A stretch of DNA of 64,000 nt from Lutibacter oricola (lineage in GTDB: Bacteria; Bacteroidota; Bacteroidia; Flavobacteriales; Flavobacteriaceae). Under the pieces are notes generated by a model that did no database searches, had not been told where the DNA came from, and saw only the letters and a program-made list of their open reading frames with translations. A program made the translations under genes and the position numbers. Location of the stretch: NCBI RefSeq assembly GCF_900106565.1, contig NZ_FNNJ01000001.1, positions 682,001 to 746,000 of the forward strand, written 5' to 3'. Below are positions 16,482 to 25,079 of this stretch, one piece after another. Within the stretch, counting starts at the first letter, position 1. Each line of letters begins with the position of its first letter.

Positions 16482-19472
16482 ATGAGAAGTTTAGGTTTGA
16501 ATAAGATGCTGAAAAAAAATAAAATTTTAACAGTGTTTATACTGTTTAGTTTTTTGGATGTAGTTCCTGTGTTTGCTCAGTTAGAAGAAACGGCAAATAC
16601 TAAAATTACAGAGTTAAAAAATCTTATAGCTCAGGCAGAAACTAAGGGGATTGATGTTTTAAAAGAAGAAGCAACAATTAGAACAGCTGAGGTTTTTTTA
16701 AAGTACGCTAATTGGGATGAAGAAAATGTAGCAACAAATACAGAGTATTTTTCTCTGGTTCATATTTATAAAGATAATGCGGCTCAAATGGCTGAAGATT
16801 TACCAGATTTTGAAAGAAACGAAATCATATTAATGCTAGACGAAGCCATTTTAAATATAACCAAGCTAATTAATGGTGAAGTAACCCGAAAAGCTAGCCC
16901 CAAAATTGATTGGTCGCAAGTATCAATAAGTGGAAATAAAATAATGTTTCAAGGAAAGCCCGTATTTTTAGAAGACTATACTTGGAAACCACGAATTGAA
17001 GAGTTAACGGAGTTTTATGGTAATAAAGATGGTGTTTTTATAACCCCTACAGATGTTACTAATTCAAGTGGAGCAATTAAAGGTGATTTAATTGCTGAAA
17101 TTCAAGGTAAAACAGATAATGTAGCTTTTGGAAGTATATTTTTAAATCATAAAAATGTACCTGATTGGGCAGAAACTACCTATGGGCCTGGTTTTAAAAT
17201 GCGAGAAGATACGTTTACCGCTTATGATATAGATAATCCTGGAGCAAGAGAACTGCAAAGCCATTTGTTAGGTGCCACTGTACCGCTTATGGCTGGTAAA
17301 AAGTATACCGAACTTGGTTATATGTTAGTTAATGAACCTCATTTTATTACTACAAAAGATGGTACAAAAGATGTTTGGGCATCTGGACCAGTTTCTAATT
17401 ATACTATCGATAAGTTTAAAATTTGGTTAGAAAATAAACACACATCAATTTCAGAATTAAATATGTTATGGGAAACTAGTTTTGCTAGTTTTAATGAGGT
17501 TACAATTGAAATTCCAATTGAAATATCGCTACGAGGAACACCAATGTGGTACGATTGGCAACTGTTTAATATGAATAGAGTTACGGAATGGTATAGTTTT
17601 TTAAGGTCCAAAATTCAAGAACACGATCCGTTGGCTAAAACACATTTAAAATTAATACCAAAAATGTGGTCGGGTAATGGTAGAGATCACGGTTTAGATT
17701 TTGAAGCGTTAACAATGCAAAGTGAAATAATTGGTAACGATGCTGGTAGCCATAATAGTTATATGTGGGGTTCTGTTGAAGAATGGGAAAGTCGCTACAA
17801 TTTTGAATGGAGAGAGTTAGCAATGTCATACGATTTTTTTAAATCTATAAGTCCAAATAAAATAAACTATAATTCAGAAGGCCATTTTCTTTCAACTACT
17901 AAATTTAGAGATTTATATCAAAAGCCTTCTTATGCGAGAATGACATATTGGTTGGCGCATATACACGGTTTAAATGTAATTCAAACTTGGTTTTGGTCTA
18001 GAAGAGAAGATGGTTCAATAAGAAATAATTCAGGAAAAAGTTATGCAGGTTCTAATAATCAGCAGCCTAGAATAGTTAATGAAGTTGCTTCAACAATGCT
18101 TGATATAAATGCTTTTGCTGAAGAATTTACAGCTTTACAAAATATGAGGAAGCCGATAAGAATTTTTCATTCAAAAACTTCAGCTTTAAACAAAACCAAC
18201 CATATGGACGATGTGTTTGAGTTGTATGAAGAATTATATTTTAATGGTTTATCATTAGGTTTTGCTACAGAAAATATAATTACACAACAAAATAACTCTT
18301 TATGGGATGTTATAGTGGTAAATAACACGCAATATGTTACACTTAGCGAGTTAAATAGCTTACAACAATACTTGGATAACGGCGGAACTGTTATATTGGA
18401 TTCAGAGAGCTTAAAAATGGATGAGTATGGTAGAAATCATAATGTTTACTTAAATACAAATAATGGAGGGGTATTAATTTCTAATTCGTCGGTGTCTAGT
18501 ATGGCAAATTCAGCATTAGATGTTGTAGAATCTAAAGGTGGAATGCCAAAAATTAGTGTAGCTGAAACTAATAGTTTGGGTAAAAAAGGAGTAAGTTGGA
18601 GAGTAGTGGCTGTCAATGGAAAAAATATAATTTCATTAGTAAATATAGGTAAGGAAACCGCAACAGTAACGCTTGGTTTAAATGGAAGTTCAACTATTGG
18701 GTTAACAAATTTATTAACCGGAGAAAATTTAAGTAGAACTTTTGAAATGGAGCCAGAAAAAGTTTATTTATTAGAGGCAGTAGATGCAACTTTAAGTGTG
18801 GAGGAGTTTGATATTGAGGCTGTAAATGAAGCTTGTCCAGATGAAGATAACGGAAAAATTAAAATTTCAGCAGTTAATACCAATAATTACACTCTTAATT
18901 TTAATGGTACAGAGGTTAATTTTACAAATGATGCTGCTTTAGAAAATTTAGCTCCAGGTTTTTATGAGTTTTGTATTACTAATAATAGTACTAATTTGGA
19001 GCAATGTTATAACTTGAAAATAGACGAAGCAACTTCAATTGCGGGGAAAACAGAAGCATTTTCGAGTCGAATATTTGTAAATATTGAGCAAGGTACTGCT
19101 CCTTTTGAAGTAGTTGTAAATAATGAGACTGTTTTAAATACCAACTCAAAATCTTTTTCAGTGGCCACTAATAAAGGTGATTTGGTAAAAATAAAGTCAA
19201 GTATAGATTGTGAAGGTGAGCTAATTCAAAGCACTATAACTGCATATCCAAATCCAACTACTGGAGTTGTACAGATATCTGTAAATTCAGAAAAGAAAAA
19301 TATAAGTGTAGAAATTTACAATTCGCAATCACAAATTTTAGTAAAAGAAAGTAAAATTATTAATAATGGAGTTTTACAATTTAATATTGAAGCCTATCCT
19401 TCAGGATTGTATTTTGTAAAATTACAGTTAGAAAACGAAGAGTCTGTAAATTTAAAAGTAATGAAGCTTTAA
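16482..19472 (+). CDS. clan GH-A (GH42-like) glycosidase with T9SS sorting domain
   Basis: Large secreted enzyme, 996 residues. The signal peptide reads best from the second Met (ATG at 16506). After a helical N-terminal segment comes a beta-galactosidase/agarase-like TIM barrel: MLVNEPHF with Glu285 as probable acid/base and NYNSEGHF with Glu466 as probable nucleophile. A Rossmann-like domain resembling the GH42 trimerisation domain follows (IVVNNTQYVTLSELNSLQQYL, about residues 610-650). The end holds Ig-like repeats and a type A Por sorting domain (YPNPTTGVVQIS, then YPSGLYFVKL), so it is exported by T9SS and probably kept on the cell surface. It may make the first cuts that feed the periplasmic operon enzymes. 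Exact GH family not determined. Confidence 0.78.
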   Translation: MRSLGLNKMLKKNKILTVFILFSFLDVVPVFAQLEETANTKITELKNLIAQAETKGIDVLKEEATIRTAEVFLKYANWDEENVATNTEYFSLVHIYKDNAAQMAEDLPDFERNEIILMLDEAILNITKLINGEVTRKASPKIDWSQVSISGNKIMFQGKPVFLEDYTWKPRIEELTEFYGNKDGVFITPTDVTNSSGAIKGDLIAEIQGKTDNVAFGSIFLNHKNVPDWAETTYGPGFKMREDTFTAYDIDNPGARELQSHLLGATVPLMAGKKYTELGYMLVNEPHFITTKDGTKDVWASGPVSNYTIDKFKIWLENKHTSISELNMLWETSFASFNEVTIEIPIEISLRGTPMWYDWQLFNMNRVTEWYSFLRSKIQEHDPLAKTHLKLIPKMWSGNGRDHGLDFEALTMQSEIIGNDAGSHNSYMWGSVEEWESRYNFEWRELAMSYDFFKSISPNKINYNSEGHFLSTTKFRDLYQKPSYARMTYWLAHIHGLNVIQTWFWSRREDGSIRNNSGKSYAGSNNQQPRIVNEVASTMLDINAFAEEFTALQNMRKPIRIFHSKTSALNKTNHMDDVFELYEELYFNGLSLGFATENIITQQNNSLWDVIVVNNTQYVTLSELNSLQQYLDNGGTVILDSESLKMDEYGRNHNVYLNTNNGGVLISNSSVSSMANSALDVVESKGGMPKISVAETNSLGKKGVSWRVVAVNGKNIISLVNIGKETATVTLGLNGSSTIGLTNLLTGENLSRTFEMEPEKVYLLEAVDATLSVEEFDIEAVNEACPDEDNGKIKISAVNTNNYTLNFNGTEVNFTNDAALENLAPGFYEFCITNNSTNLEQCYNLKIDEATSIAGKTEAFSSRIFVNIEQGTAPFEVVVNNETVLNTNSKSFSVATNKGDLVKIKSSIDCEGELIQSTITAYPNPTTGVVQISVNSEKKNISVEIYNSQSQILVKESKIINNGVLQFNIEAYPSGLYFVKLQLENEESVNLKVMKL

Positions 19473-19500
19473 GTTTTATTTAAAGCATTTTAACAAATTA

Positions 19501-19536
19501 AAAGAGTCGATTAAAATTTTAATCGACTCTTTTTTA
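19501..19536 (+). terminator. terminator after the T9SS-sorted glycosidase
   Basis: Perfect self-complementary stem AAAGAGTCGATTAAAA with its reverse complement, ending in a T-run, 28 bases after the stop codon. Confidence 0.85.
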
Positions 19537-19584
19537 TACTTATAGAAAATTAAATATAATTTTTTTTGAATAAAATACTGGTAT

Positions 19585-19621
19585 AAAAAAAAGACTAAAC
19601 AATTAAGTTTAGTCTTTTTTT
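19585..19621 (-). terminator. terminator of the tRNA operon
   Basis: AAAGACTAAAC and GTTTAGTCTTT pair around a 6-base loop, with A-runs and T-runs on both sides. On the minus strand it lies just beyond the 3' end of tRNA-Leu. Confidence 0.8.
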
Positions 19622-19622
19622 G

Positions 19623-19708
19623 TACTCGAGATGGGACTTGAACCCATACGGACCTTACAGTCCACTGGATTTTAAGTCCAGCGTGTCTACCAATTCCACC
19701 ACTCGAGC
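19623..19708 (-). tRNA. tRNA-Leu (anticodon TAA)
   Basis: 86 nt cloverleaf on the minus strand. The acceptor stem is GCTCGAG with CTCGAGT (first pair G-U). The anticodon arm is CTGGA-CTTAAAA-TCCAG with anticodon TAA (19672-19674). A long variable arm GTGGACTGTAAGGTCC marks class II, and the T loop reads GGTTCAAGTCC. No CCA is encoded. It is downstream of tRNA-Gly in the same direction. Confidence 0.96.
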
Positions 19709-19730
19709 ATTGGTATTTTATATATTGTAG

Positions 19731-19802
19731 AGCGAAAGACGGGATTTGAACCCGCGACCCTCACCTTGGCAAGGTGATGCTCTACCCCTGAGCTACTTTC
19801 GC
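19731..19802 (-). tRNA. tRNA-Gly (anticodon GCC)
   Basis: 72 nt cloverleaf on the minus strand. Acceptor GCGAAAG with CTTTCGC, D arm GTAGCTCAGGGGTAGAGC, anticodon arm TCACC-TTGCCAA-GGTGA with anticodon GCC, T loop GGTTCAAATCC. No encoded CCA. Probably co-transcribed with tRNA-Leu 22 bases downstream. Confidence 0.96.
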
Positions 19803-19849
19803 AGTCATATTTTAAAGATCGATGCAATTGTTATTCCCAAATGCGAGTG

Positions 19850-19857
19850 CAAATTTA
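19850..19857 (-). promoter_or_regulatory. -7 box for the tRNA operon
   Basis: TAAATTTG on the minus strand matches the Bacteroidota TAnnTTTG box and lies 48 bases upstream of tRNA-Gly. Confidence 0.5.
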
Positions 19858-19952
19858 AACGAAAATTATTAACTACAAAGACTTTTTTGAATTAATTTTA
19901 AAAGAATTTTCTAATCCCTTAATTTTTAGGTTGTAAATATGTAATAAAAAAA

Positions 19953-19960
19953 TATATTTG
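19953..19960 (+). promoter_or_regulatory. -7 box for heme O synthase gene
   Basis: TATATTTG, a full match to TAnnTTTG, 20 bases before the ATG at 19981. Confidence 0.55.
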
Positions 19961-19980
19961 CAGAAATATAAACGTACTTA

Positions 19981-20886
19981 ATGCAGTCAACATCAAATTC
20001 TATTCATAAAAAAACAAATTTTTCGGTTGTTTTTGGAGATTTTAAACAACTTACAAAAGTTGGGTTATCACTTAGTGTTGTTTTTTCATCATTAGCCGGT
20101 TATTTGTTAGGAGCCGAAGAAATTAAAATTTCAATATTAATACTTTTAGCTATTGGAGGTTATTTAATGGTTGGAGCTTCAAATGCATTTAATCAAATTA
20201 TTGAAAAAGATACAGACGCTTTAATGAAGCGAACAAAAAACAGACCATTACCTGCTAAAAGAATGAATGTTTCTACAGCTTTGGTAATTGCTGTTTCTTT
20301 TACGGTGTTAGGTTTGGCTATATTGTACAGTATAAATCCAAAAAGTGCTTTATTTGGTGCTATTTCAATATTTTTATATACAAGTATCTACACGCCATTA
20401 AAAGCTGTTACACCGCTGTCTGTGTTTGTTGGAGCAATACCAGGAGCTATTCCATTTATGTTAGGTTGGGTTGCAGCTACTAACGATTTTTCAATTGAGC
20501 CAGGAATGTTATTTTTAATTCAATTTTTTTGGCAATTCCCTCATTTTTGGGCAATAGCTTGGTTACAATACGATGAATATAAAAAAGCAGGATTTAATTT
20601 AATGCCTATGGGGCAAAAAAATAAAAAAGCAGTTATTCAAATTATAATATATACAGTTTGTTTAATTATAGTTTCAATAATTCCTGTACTAAAAATGACT
20701 GGAGCTTTTTATATTCACCCTATTACAGCAGTTATTTTAGTTTTATTAGGAAGTACAATGTTGTATTACGGAGTAAAATTATATAAACATCAAACTGATA
20801 AAGAAGCAAGACAATTGATGCTGTCAAGTGTTTTATACATAACTTTGATACAAGTAATTTACGTTGTAGATAAATTTTTACATTAA
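19981..20886 (+). CDS. ctaB: protoheme IX farnesyltransferase (heme O synthase)
   Basis: Integral membrane UbiA-family prenyltransferase that adds a farnesyl group to heme b to make heme O for the oxidase. The prenyl-diphosphate Mg2+ site appears as NAFNQIIEKDTDALMKRT (NxxxD/DxxxD type) followed by KNRPLPAKRM, and there are about nine hydrophobic helices. Length 301 is normal. It starts the oxidase module with 4 bases to the next gene. Subunits I and II are not in this window. Confidence 0.95.
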   Translation: MQSTSNSIHKKTNFSVVFGDFKQLTKVGLSLSVVFSSLAGYLLGAEEIKISILILLAIGGYLMVGASNAFNQIIEKDTDALMKRTKNRPLPAKRMNVSTALVIAVSFTVLGLAILYSINPKSALFGAISIFLYTSIYTPLKAVTPLSVFVGAIPGAIPFMLGWVAATNDFSIEPGMLFLIQFFWQFPHFWAIAWLQYDEYKKAGFNLMPMGQKNKKAVIQIIIYTVCLIIVSIIPVLKMTGAFYIHPITAVILVLLGSTMLYYGVKLYKHQTDKEARQLMLSSVLYITLIQVIYVVDKFLH

Positions 20887-20890
20887 AAAA

Positions 20891-21472
20891 ATGAGAGAAT
20901 CTTTAGAAAAAGAATACAAGCAAGCTAAAAGAAAGTCAGCAAAACCTATGTTATGGGTATCTATGATAAGTATGACAATGATGTTTGCTGGGTTAACAAG
21001 TGCATACGTTGTAAGTAGAAAAAGACACGATTGGGTGTCGTTTGATTTGCCTGATGCATTTTTTACAAGTACTATATTGATTGTTTTAAGCAGTATAGCT
21101 TTTATTTTGGCTAAATTTTTTATTAAAAGAGATAATAGGCAGTTAACTTCTATATTTTTATTAGCAACTTTAGCCTTAGGTGTTGGATTTATTTATTATC
21201 AATTTGAAGGTTTTAGTGAATTGTATAATGAAGGATTGGTATTTGCAGGAAAAGATAGCACAGTTAAATCTTCATTTATTTATGGTATTACTTTGGCGCA
21301 TTTAGCGCATATAGCTGCAGGTGTTATTGTGTTGTTAGTAGTGCTATTTAGACATTTTGCAGCAAAATATTCATCAAAAGATTATCTTGGTTTAGAGCTT
21401 GGAGCAATCTTCTGGCACTTTGTAGATATTCTTTGGATTTACTTATTTTTATTTTTCTATTTTATTAGATAA
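20891..21472 (+). CDS. heme-copper oxidase subunit III (short form)
   Basis: 193 residues with five hydrophobic helices and the subunit III ending GLELGAIFWHFVDILWIYLFLFFY. The FWHFVDxxW signature is diagnostic of the family. It is a structural subunit of the aerobic terminal oxidase. It follows ctaB after 4 bases and precedes a longer paralogue, an arrangement common in Flavobacteria. Confidence 0.9.
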   Translation: MRESLEKEYKQAKRKSAKPMLWVSMISMTMMFAGLTSAYVVSRKRHDWVSFDLPDAFFTSTILIVLSSIAFILAKFFIKRDNRQLTSIFLLATLALGVGFIYYQFEGFSELYNEGLVFAGKDSTVKSSFIYGITLAHLAHIAAGVIVLLVVLFRHFAAKYSSKDYLGLELGAIFWHFVDILWIYLFLFFYFIR

Positions 21473-21483
21473 TAAAAATTATA

Positions 21484-21491
21484 TATATTTG
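21484..21491 (+). promoter_or_regulatory. internal -7 box before the second subunit III gene
   Basis: TATATTTG matches TAnnTTTG in the 52-base gap between the two subunit III genes, 33 bases before the ATG. May give extra expression of the downstream genes. Confidence 0.45.
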
Positions 21492-21524
21492 GCACAACTA
21501 TAACTAAAAATCAAATATAACTTT

Positions 21525-22508
21525 ATGGAAGCAACTATTGCTACTACTAAAGCTAATGGTAACTCCTGGAGTGGAGGTAACAACAAGCCGCTAGGCTCTA
21601 GTTACGGAAAAATGATGATGTGGTTCTTCATTTTATCAGATGCTCTAACTTTTTCAGGATTCTTAGCTGCTTACGGATTAATGCGTTTTAAATTTATTGA
21701 TTCTTGGCCAATTGCCGATGAGGTATTTACGCATTTTCCTTTCTTACACGGATTACATGCACCAATGTATTATGTGGCATTGATGACCTTTATTTTAATA
21801 TTTTCATCAGTAACAATGGTATTAGCTGTTGATGCTGGGCATCAAATGAAAAAAGGAAAGGTTACTTTTTATATGTTTCTAACAATAATTGGTGGTTTAA
21901 TATTTCTAGGTTCTCAAGGTTGGGAATGGAAAAATTTTATTCAAGGTTCGTACGGAGCAGTTCAGTTAAATGATGGAAAAATAATCCAATTTGTAGATGC
22001 TTCTGGGCATCAAGTTACTCTAGAAAGTTTTGCGGCATCTTCGCATTCAGAAAGAGTACAACATACAAAAGATAAAGGTATTTGGTTTTCAAAAGAAGCT
22101 GCTTTGCCACCTGTTTCATTAACGCAAGTTATGGAAGGTTTTAAAGCACATCCAGAAATTACAATTAGAACTGAACAAATTGATGCCGCTACAAAATCTA
22201 AAATTATTGTTCCACGAGAAAATGCAATGGCTTATTTAAGTGAAGCAAAAGCAGTAGTAAAAGGGGCAAACTTAAAAGTTAACGAGTACGGTAGAACGTT
22301 GTTTGCAGATTTCTTTTTCTTTATTACAGGTTTTCACGGTTTTCACGTTTTGTCTGGTGTTATAATTAACATAATTATATTTTTCAATGTAATTATTGGT
22401 ACTTATGAAAGAAGAGGACATTATGAAATGGTTGAAAAGGTTGGTTTATACTGGCACTTTGTAGATTTGGTTTGGGTGTTTGTATTTACATTCTTCTACT
22501 TAGTTTAA
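21525..22508 (+). CDS. cytochrome c oxidase subunit III (long form with soluble insert)
   Basis: 327 residues. N-terminal helices (MMMWFFILSDALTFSGFLAAYGLM) and the final LYWHFVDLVWVFVFTFFYLV identify subunit III; FITGFHGFHVLSGVIIN is another family mark. Between the fourth and fifth helices lies a hydrophilic insert of about 110 residues (about 21930-22290), absent from the short paralogue. Together with the short form and subunit IV it probably belongs to one oxidase. Confidence 0.9.
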   Translation: MEATIATTKANGNSWSGGNNKPLGSSYGKMMMWFFILSDALTFSGFLAAYGLMRFKFIDSWPIADEVFTHFPFLHGLHAPMYYVALMTFILIFSSVTMVLAVDAGHQMKKGKVTFYMFLTIIGGLIFLGSQGWEWKNFIQGSYGAVQLNDGKIIQFVDASGHQVTLESFAASSHSERVQHTKDKGIWFSKEAALPPVSLTQVMEGFKAHPEITIRTEQIDAATKSKIIVPRENAMAYLSEAKAVVKGANLKVNEYGRTLFADFFFFITGFHGFHVLSGVIINIIIFFNVIIGTYERRGHYEMVEKVGLYWHFVDLVWVFVFTFFYLV

Positions 22509-22527
22509 TTAAAAAAAGATTTAAAAA

Positions 22528-22884
22528 ATGGGAGCACACGCACAGGAACATACATCGCACACTAAATTAATTTGGAAAGTATTTATCATTCTTTCTTTAA
22601 TTACAATTGTTGAAGTAGCTTTTGGTATTTGGAAACCAGATTTTTTACACTTAACAACAATGTTAGGTACAAGTCCGTTAAATATTATTTTCTTAGTATT
22701 GACCTTAGTAAAAGCATATTATATTACTTGGTTTTTTATGCATATGGTCGATGAGAAAAAGAATATGAGACGAGCTGTAGTTTGGACTGGAGTATTTTTA
22801 ATATGTTATTTAGCTACCTTACTTTTAATTGAAGGAAGTTATATTCACGACGTATTAGGACCACTAACAAAATGGAATTACTAA
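22528..22884 (+). CDS. cytochrome c oxidase subunit IV (CyoD/CtaF-like)
   Basis: 118 residues with three membrane helices: KLIWKVFIILSLITIVEVAF, NIIFLVLTLVKAYYITWFFMH and VVWTGVFLICYLATLLLIEG. The VKAYYITWFFMHM segment is typical of prokaryotic oxidase subunit IV. It begins 19 bases after subunit III and is followed by a terminator. Confidence 0.88.
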   Translation: MGAHAQEHTSHTKLIWKVFIILSLITIVEVAFGIWKPDFLHLTTMLGTSPLNIIFLVLTLVKAYYITWFFMHMVDEKKNMRRAVVWTGVFLICYLATLLLIEGSYIHDVLGPLTKWNY

Positions 22885-22905
22885 AAACAAATTAAAATAA
22901 TTTAT

Positions 22906-22932
22906 AAAGGTGGTTTTTAACCACCTTTTTTT
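22906..22932 (+). terminator. terminator after oxidase subunit IV
   Basis: AAAGGTGGTT pairs with AACCACCTTT around a short loop, then a T-run. It lies between subunit IV and the SCO-like gene and may reduce expression of the assembly genes. Confidence 0.75.
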
Positions 22933-22948
22933 ATGTTAAATTTGAAGT

Positions 22949-23584
22949 ATGAAAAAATTCTTAGTACTATTTAGTCTATTTGTTTTACCATTGGTATTTT
23001 ATATTTTTTTGTCGAAGGGAATTTATAAATATTCAAACTTACCAATACTAACTAAAGAAGTTCAAAATGTTAATAATTCTAGCACTTCATTTGCAGAACA
23101 TTTAAATGTTGTTTGCTTTTTAGGTAGCAATGTAAATACCGCAAAGGCTAGTTTGTTTAATTTAAACCAAACAATTTATAAGCGTTATTATCAAAAGCCA
23201 TTATTTCAAGTAACAGCTATTTTACCAGCAGGAACTGCTAACGATTATAAAGAAACTTTCGAAGAACTTTCTGCATTTACAGATATTAGTAAATGGAATT
23301 TTGTTTATAAAACTGAAGCTGAAATAAAAGAATTGTTTAATAGTTTTGAAACCCCTTATAGTTTAAATGAAAATTTATATTCAGAAAACGCATATATAAT
23401 TGATATGGAACTGCGTTTAAGAGGAAGAAAAGACGATGAAGATACCGAAAGTGGTAAATTGTATGGCTATAATATGAAATCTGTTTCGACGCTTAAAAAC
23501 AAAATGAAAGATGATATTGATATTATTTATTATCAATTAAAAAAATCTGCCGAAAAAGAAGCTCGAAGAAAAAGAGAAATATAA
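22949..23584 (+). CDS. thioredoxin-fold, SCO-like membrane protein lacking CxxxC
   Basis: 211 residues with an N-terminal membrane anchor (LVLFSLFVLPLVFYIFL). The middle resembles a thioredoxin/SCO fold: LNVVCFLGS in the position of the first strand, then YIIDMELRLRGR, a pattern like the SCO D-x-x-G-x-x-R segment. Only one Cys is present, so it cannot bind copper in the CxxxC manner. It sits directly before a normal SCO1 gene (6 bases apart). I infer an oxidase-assembly partner; the fold assignment is tentative. Confidence 0.6.
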   Translation: MKKFLVLFSLFVLPLVFYIFLSKGIYKYSNLPILTKEVQNVNNSSTSFAEHLNVVCFLGSNVNTAKASLFNLNQTIYKRYYQKPLFQVTAILPAGTANDYKETFEELSAFTDISKWNFVYKTEAEIKELFNSFETPYSLNENLYSENAYIIDMELRLRGRKDDEDTESGKLYGYNMKSVSTLKNKMKDDIDIIYYQLKKSAEKEARRKREI

Positions 23585-23590
23585 TTTAAA

Positions 23591-24217
23591 ATGAAAAAAT
23601 ACTCATACGTTGGTGTTGCATTTATAATTTTAATTTTTGGAATTTATGCAGTCCCAAAAATTGTAAATAAATTTAAAACACCAAATTTAGTAACAATTGG
23701 TAAAGTTCCTTCGTTTGAATTTACCAATCAAGATGGCAATAAAATTTCAAATTCATTTTACAATAATAAGGTGTATGTTATAGAGTTTTTCTTTACTACG
23801 TGCCCAACAATTTGCCCAAAAATGAATGAAAATATGGTGAAGATTCAAAATAAATTCTATGGAAATTTAGATTTTGGTATTGCATCGTTTAGTATAAATC
23901 CAGAATATGACACTCCTAAAATATTAAAGGCCTATGCTAAACATCACGGAGCAACTTTAAAGAATTGGAATTTTTTAACAGGCGATAAAAAAGAAATTTA
24001 CACATTGGCAAATAATGGAATTGCATTGTATGCTGGTGAAAATGCTGAAGCAGAAGGAGGTTTTGAACATTCAGGAATGTTTGCTTTGGTAGATAAAAAA
24101 GGAAATATAAGATCTAGACTAGATGATTTAGGAAACCCAATTGCCTTTTATGATGGTTTGGATAATAAATCTATTCAAATGATTAAAGAAGATATAGAAA
24201 TACTTTTAAAAGAATAA
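23591..24217 (+). CDS. SCO1/SenC-type copper chaperone
   Basis: 208 residues. N-terminal membrane anchor, then the thioredoxin fold with FFFTTCPTICPKM (copper-binding CxxxC) and the distal His in GFEHSGMFALVDKKG. SCO proteins deliver copper to the CuA site of oxidase subunit II and reduce its cysteines. The stop codon overlaps the next ATG by one base. Confidence 0.92.
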   Translation: MKKYSYVGVAFIILIFGIYAVPKIVNKFKTPNLVTIGKVPSFEFTNQDGNKISNSFYNNKVYVIEFFFTTCPTICPKMNENMVKIQNKFYGNLDFGIASFSINPEYDTPKILKAYAKHHGATLKNWNFLTGDKKEIYTLANNGIALYAGENAEAEGGFEHSGMFALVDKKGNIRSRLDDLGNPIAFYDGLDNKSIQMIKEDIEILLKE

Positions 24218-24735
24218 TGGAAAATTCAACTTCAACAAAATACAATAAATGGATTGTAATTTTATCAATTGCAATTCCATTAGTAGTAGCAGTACTATTT
24301 GGTGTAAAATTAGATGTAGAATTACCTGTTTTTTTACCACCAATTTATGCAACAATAAACGGTTTAACTGCATTTATTTTAATTGCTGCAGTTTGGGCGG
24401 TTAAGAATAAAAAAATAAAGCTACATGAAAATTTAATAAAAACAGCTATTGGATTTTCAGCAGTATTTTTAGTTATGTATGTGCTATACCATATGACCTC
24501 TAATTCAACACAATTTGAAGGAGAAGGTGGTGTTAAGTTTGTTTATTTTACAATTTTAATATCTCATATTATTTTATCTATAGCTGTAATTCCTTTTGTA
24601 TTAATAACTTTTGTTAGAGGTATAACTAATGATGTTGAAAAACACAAGAAAATAGCTAAAATTACTTTCCCGCTATGGTTGTATGTAGCTGTGAGCGGAG
24701 TTGTGGTTTATGTAATGATTTCACCTTATTATTAA
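24217..24735 (+). CDS. DUF420 membrane protein
   Basis: 172 residues with four hydrophobic helices, the first near KWIVILSIAIPLVVAVLFG. Contains LPPIYATINGLTAFILIAA and KLHENLIKTAIGFSAVF, typical of DUF420 (related to CtaM), which occurs beside SCO and oxidase genes. Probable role in oxidase assembly. One-base overlaps with both neighbouring genes suggest translational coupling. Confidence 0.87.
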   Translation: MENSTSTKYNKWIVILSIAIPLVVAVLFGVKLDVELPVFLPPIYATINGLTAFILIAAVWAVKNKKIKLHENLIKTAIGFSAVFLVMYVLYHMTSNSTQFEGEGGVKFVYFTILISHIILSIAVIPFVLITFVRGITNDVEKHKKIAKITFPLWLYVAVSGVVVYVMISPYY

Positions 24736-24944
24736 TGAAAAGATTATTACTCATAGCATTTATATTTTTATTTGAAGTTGCAAATGCACAATGCGCTATG
24801 TGTAAGGCTGTAGTTGAAAGTGGTAATGCATCAGAAGCTGAAGGGTTAAATACAGGAATACTTTATTTAATGGTTTTTCCGTATATTTTGGTTGGTACTT
24901 TACTATACTTTATAATTAAATATCGAAGAAAAAATAAACTTTAA
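24735..24944 (+). CDS. small CxxC membrane protein
   Basis: 69 residues, read from the ATG at 24735 that overlaps the DUF420 stop codon by one base. It has a signal-like helix ending VANAQ, then CAMCKAVVESGNASEAEG, and one more helix (ILYLMVFPYILVGTLLYFII) with a basic tail. The extracytoplasmic CxxC and its place at the end of the SCO/DUF420 group suggest a small redox or copper-handling factor for the oxidase. No named family recognised. Confidence 0.7.
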   Translation: MKRLLLIAFIFLFEVANAQCAMCKAVVESGNASEAEGLNTGILYLMVFPYILVGTLLYFIIKYRRKNKL

Positions 24945-25079
24945 CACTTCTATAAGAGACAATAAGTGTAACAAATAATTATTTTAGTCGTCATATAGCA
25001 AGATTCATTAAATTCTAAGTGCCAATAAAGGTTAGAATTATAAGTGATTAATAAGATATTAAACTCAACAACTATTCAA

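Noticed and set aside
25044-25079. Upstream ATG for the TolC-like gene
   Set aside because: The signal peptide starts cleanly at 25080; the extra residues are polar.
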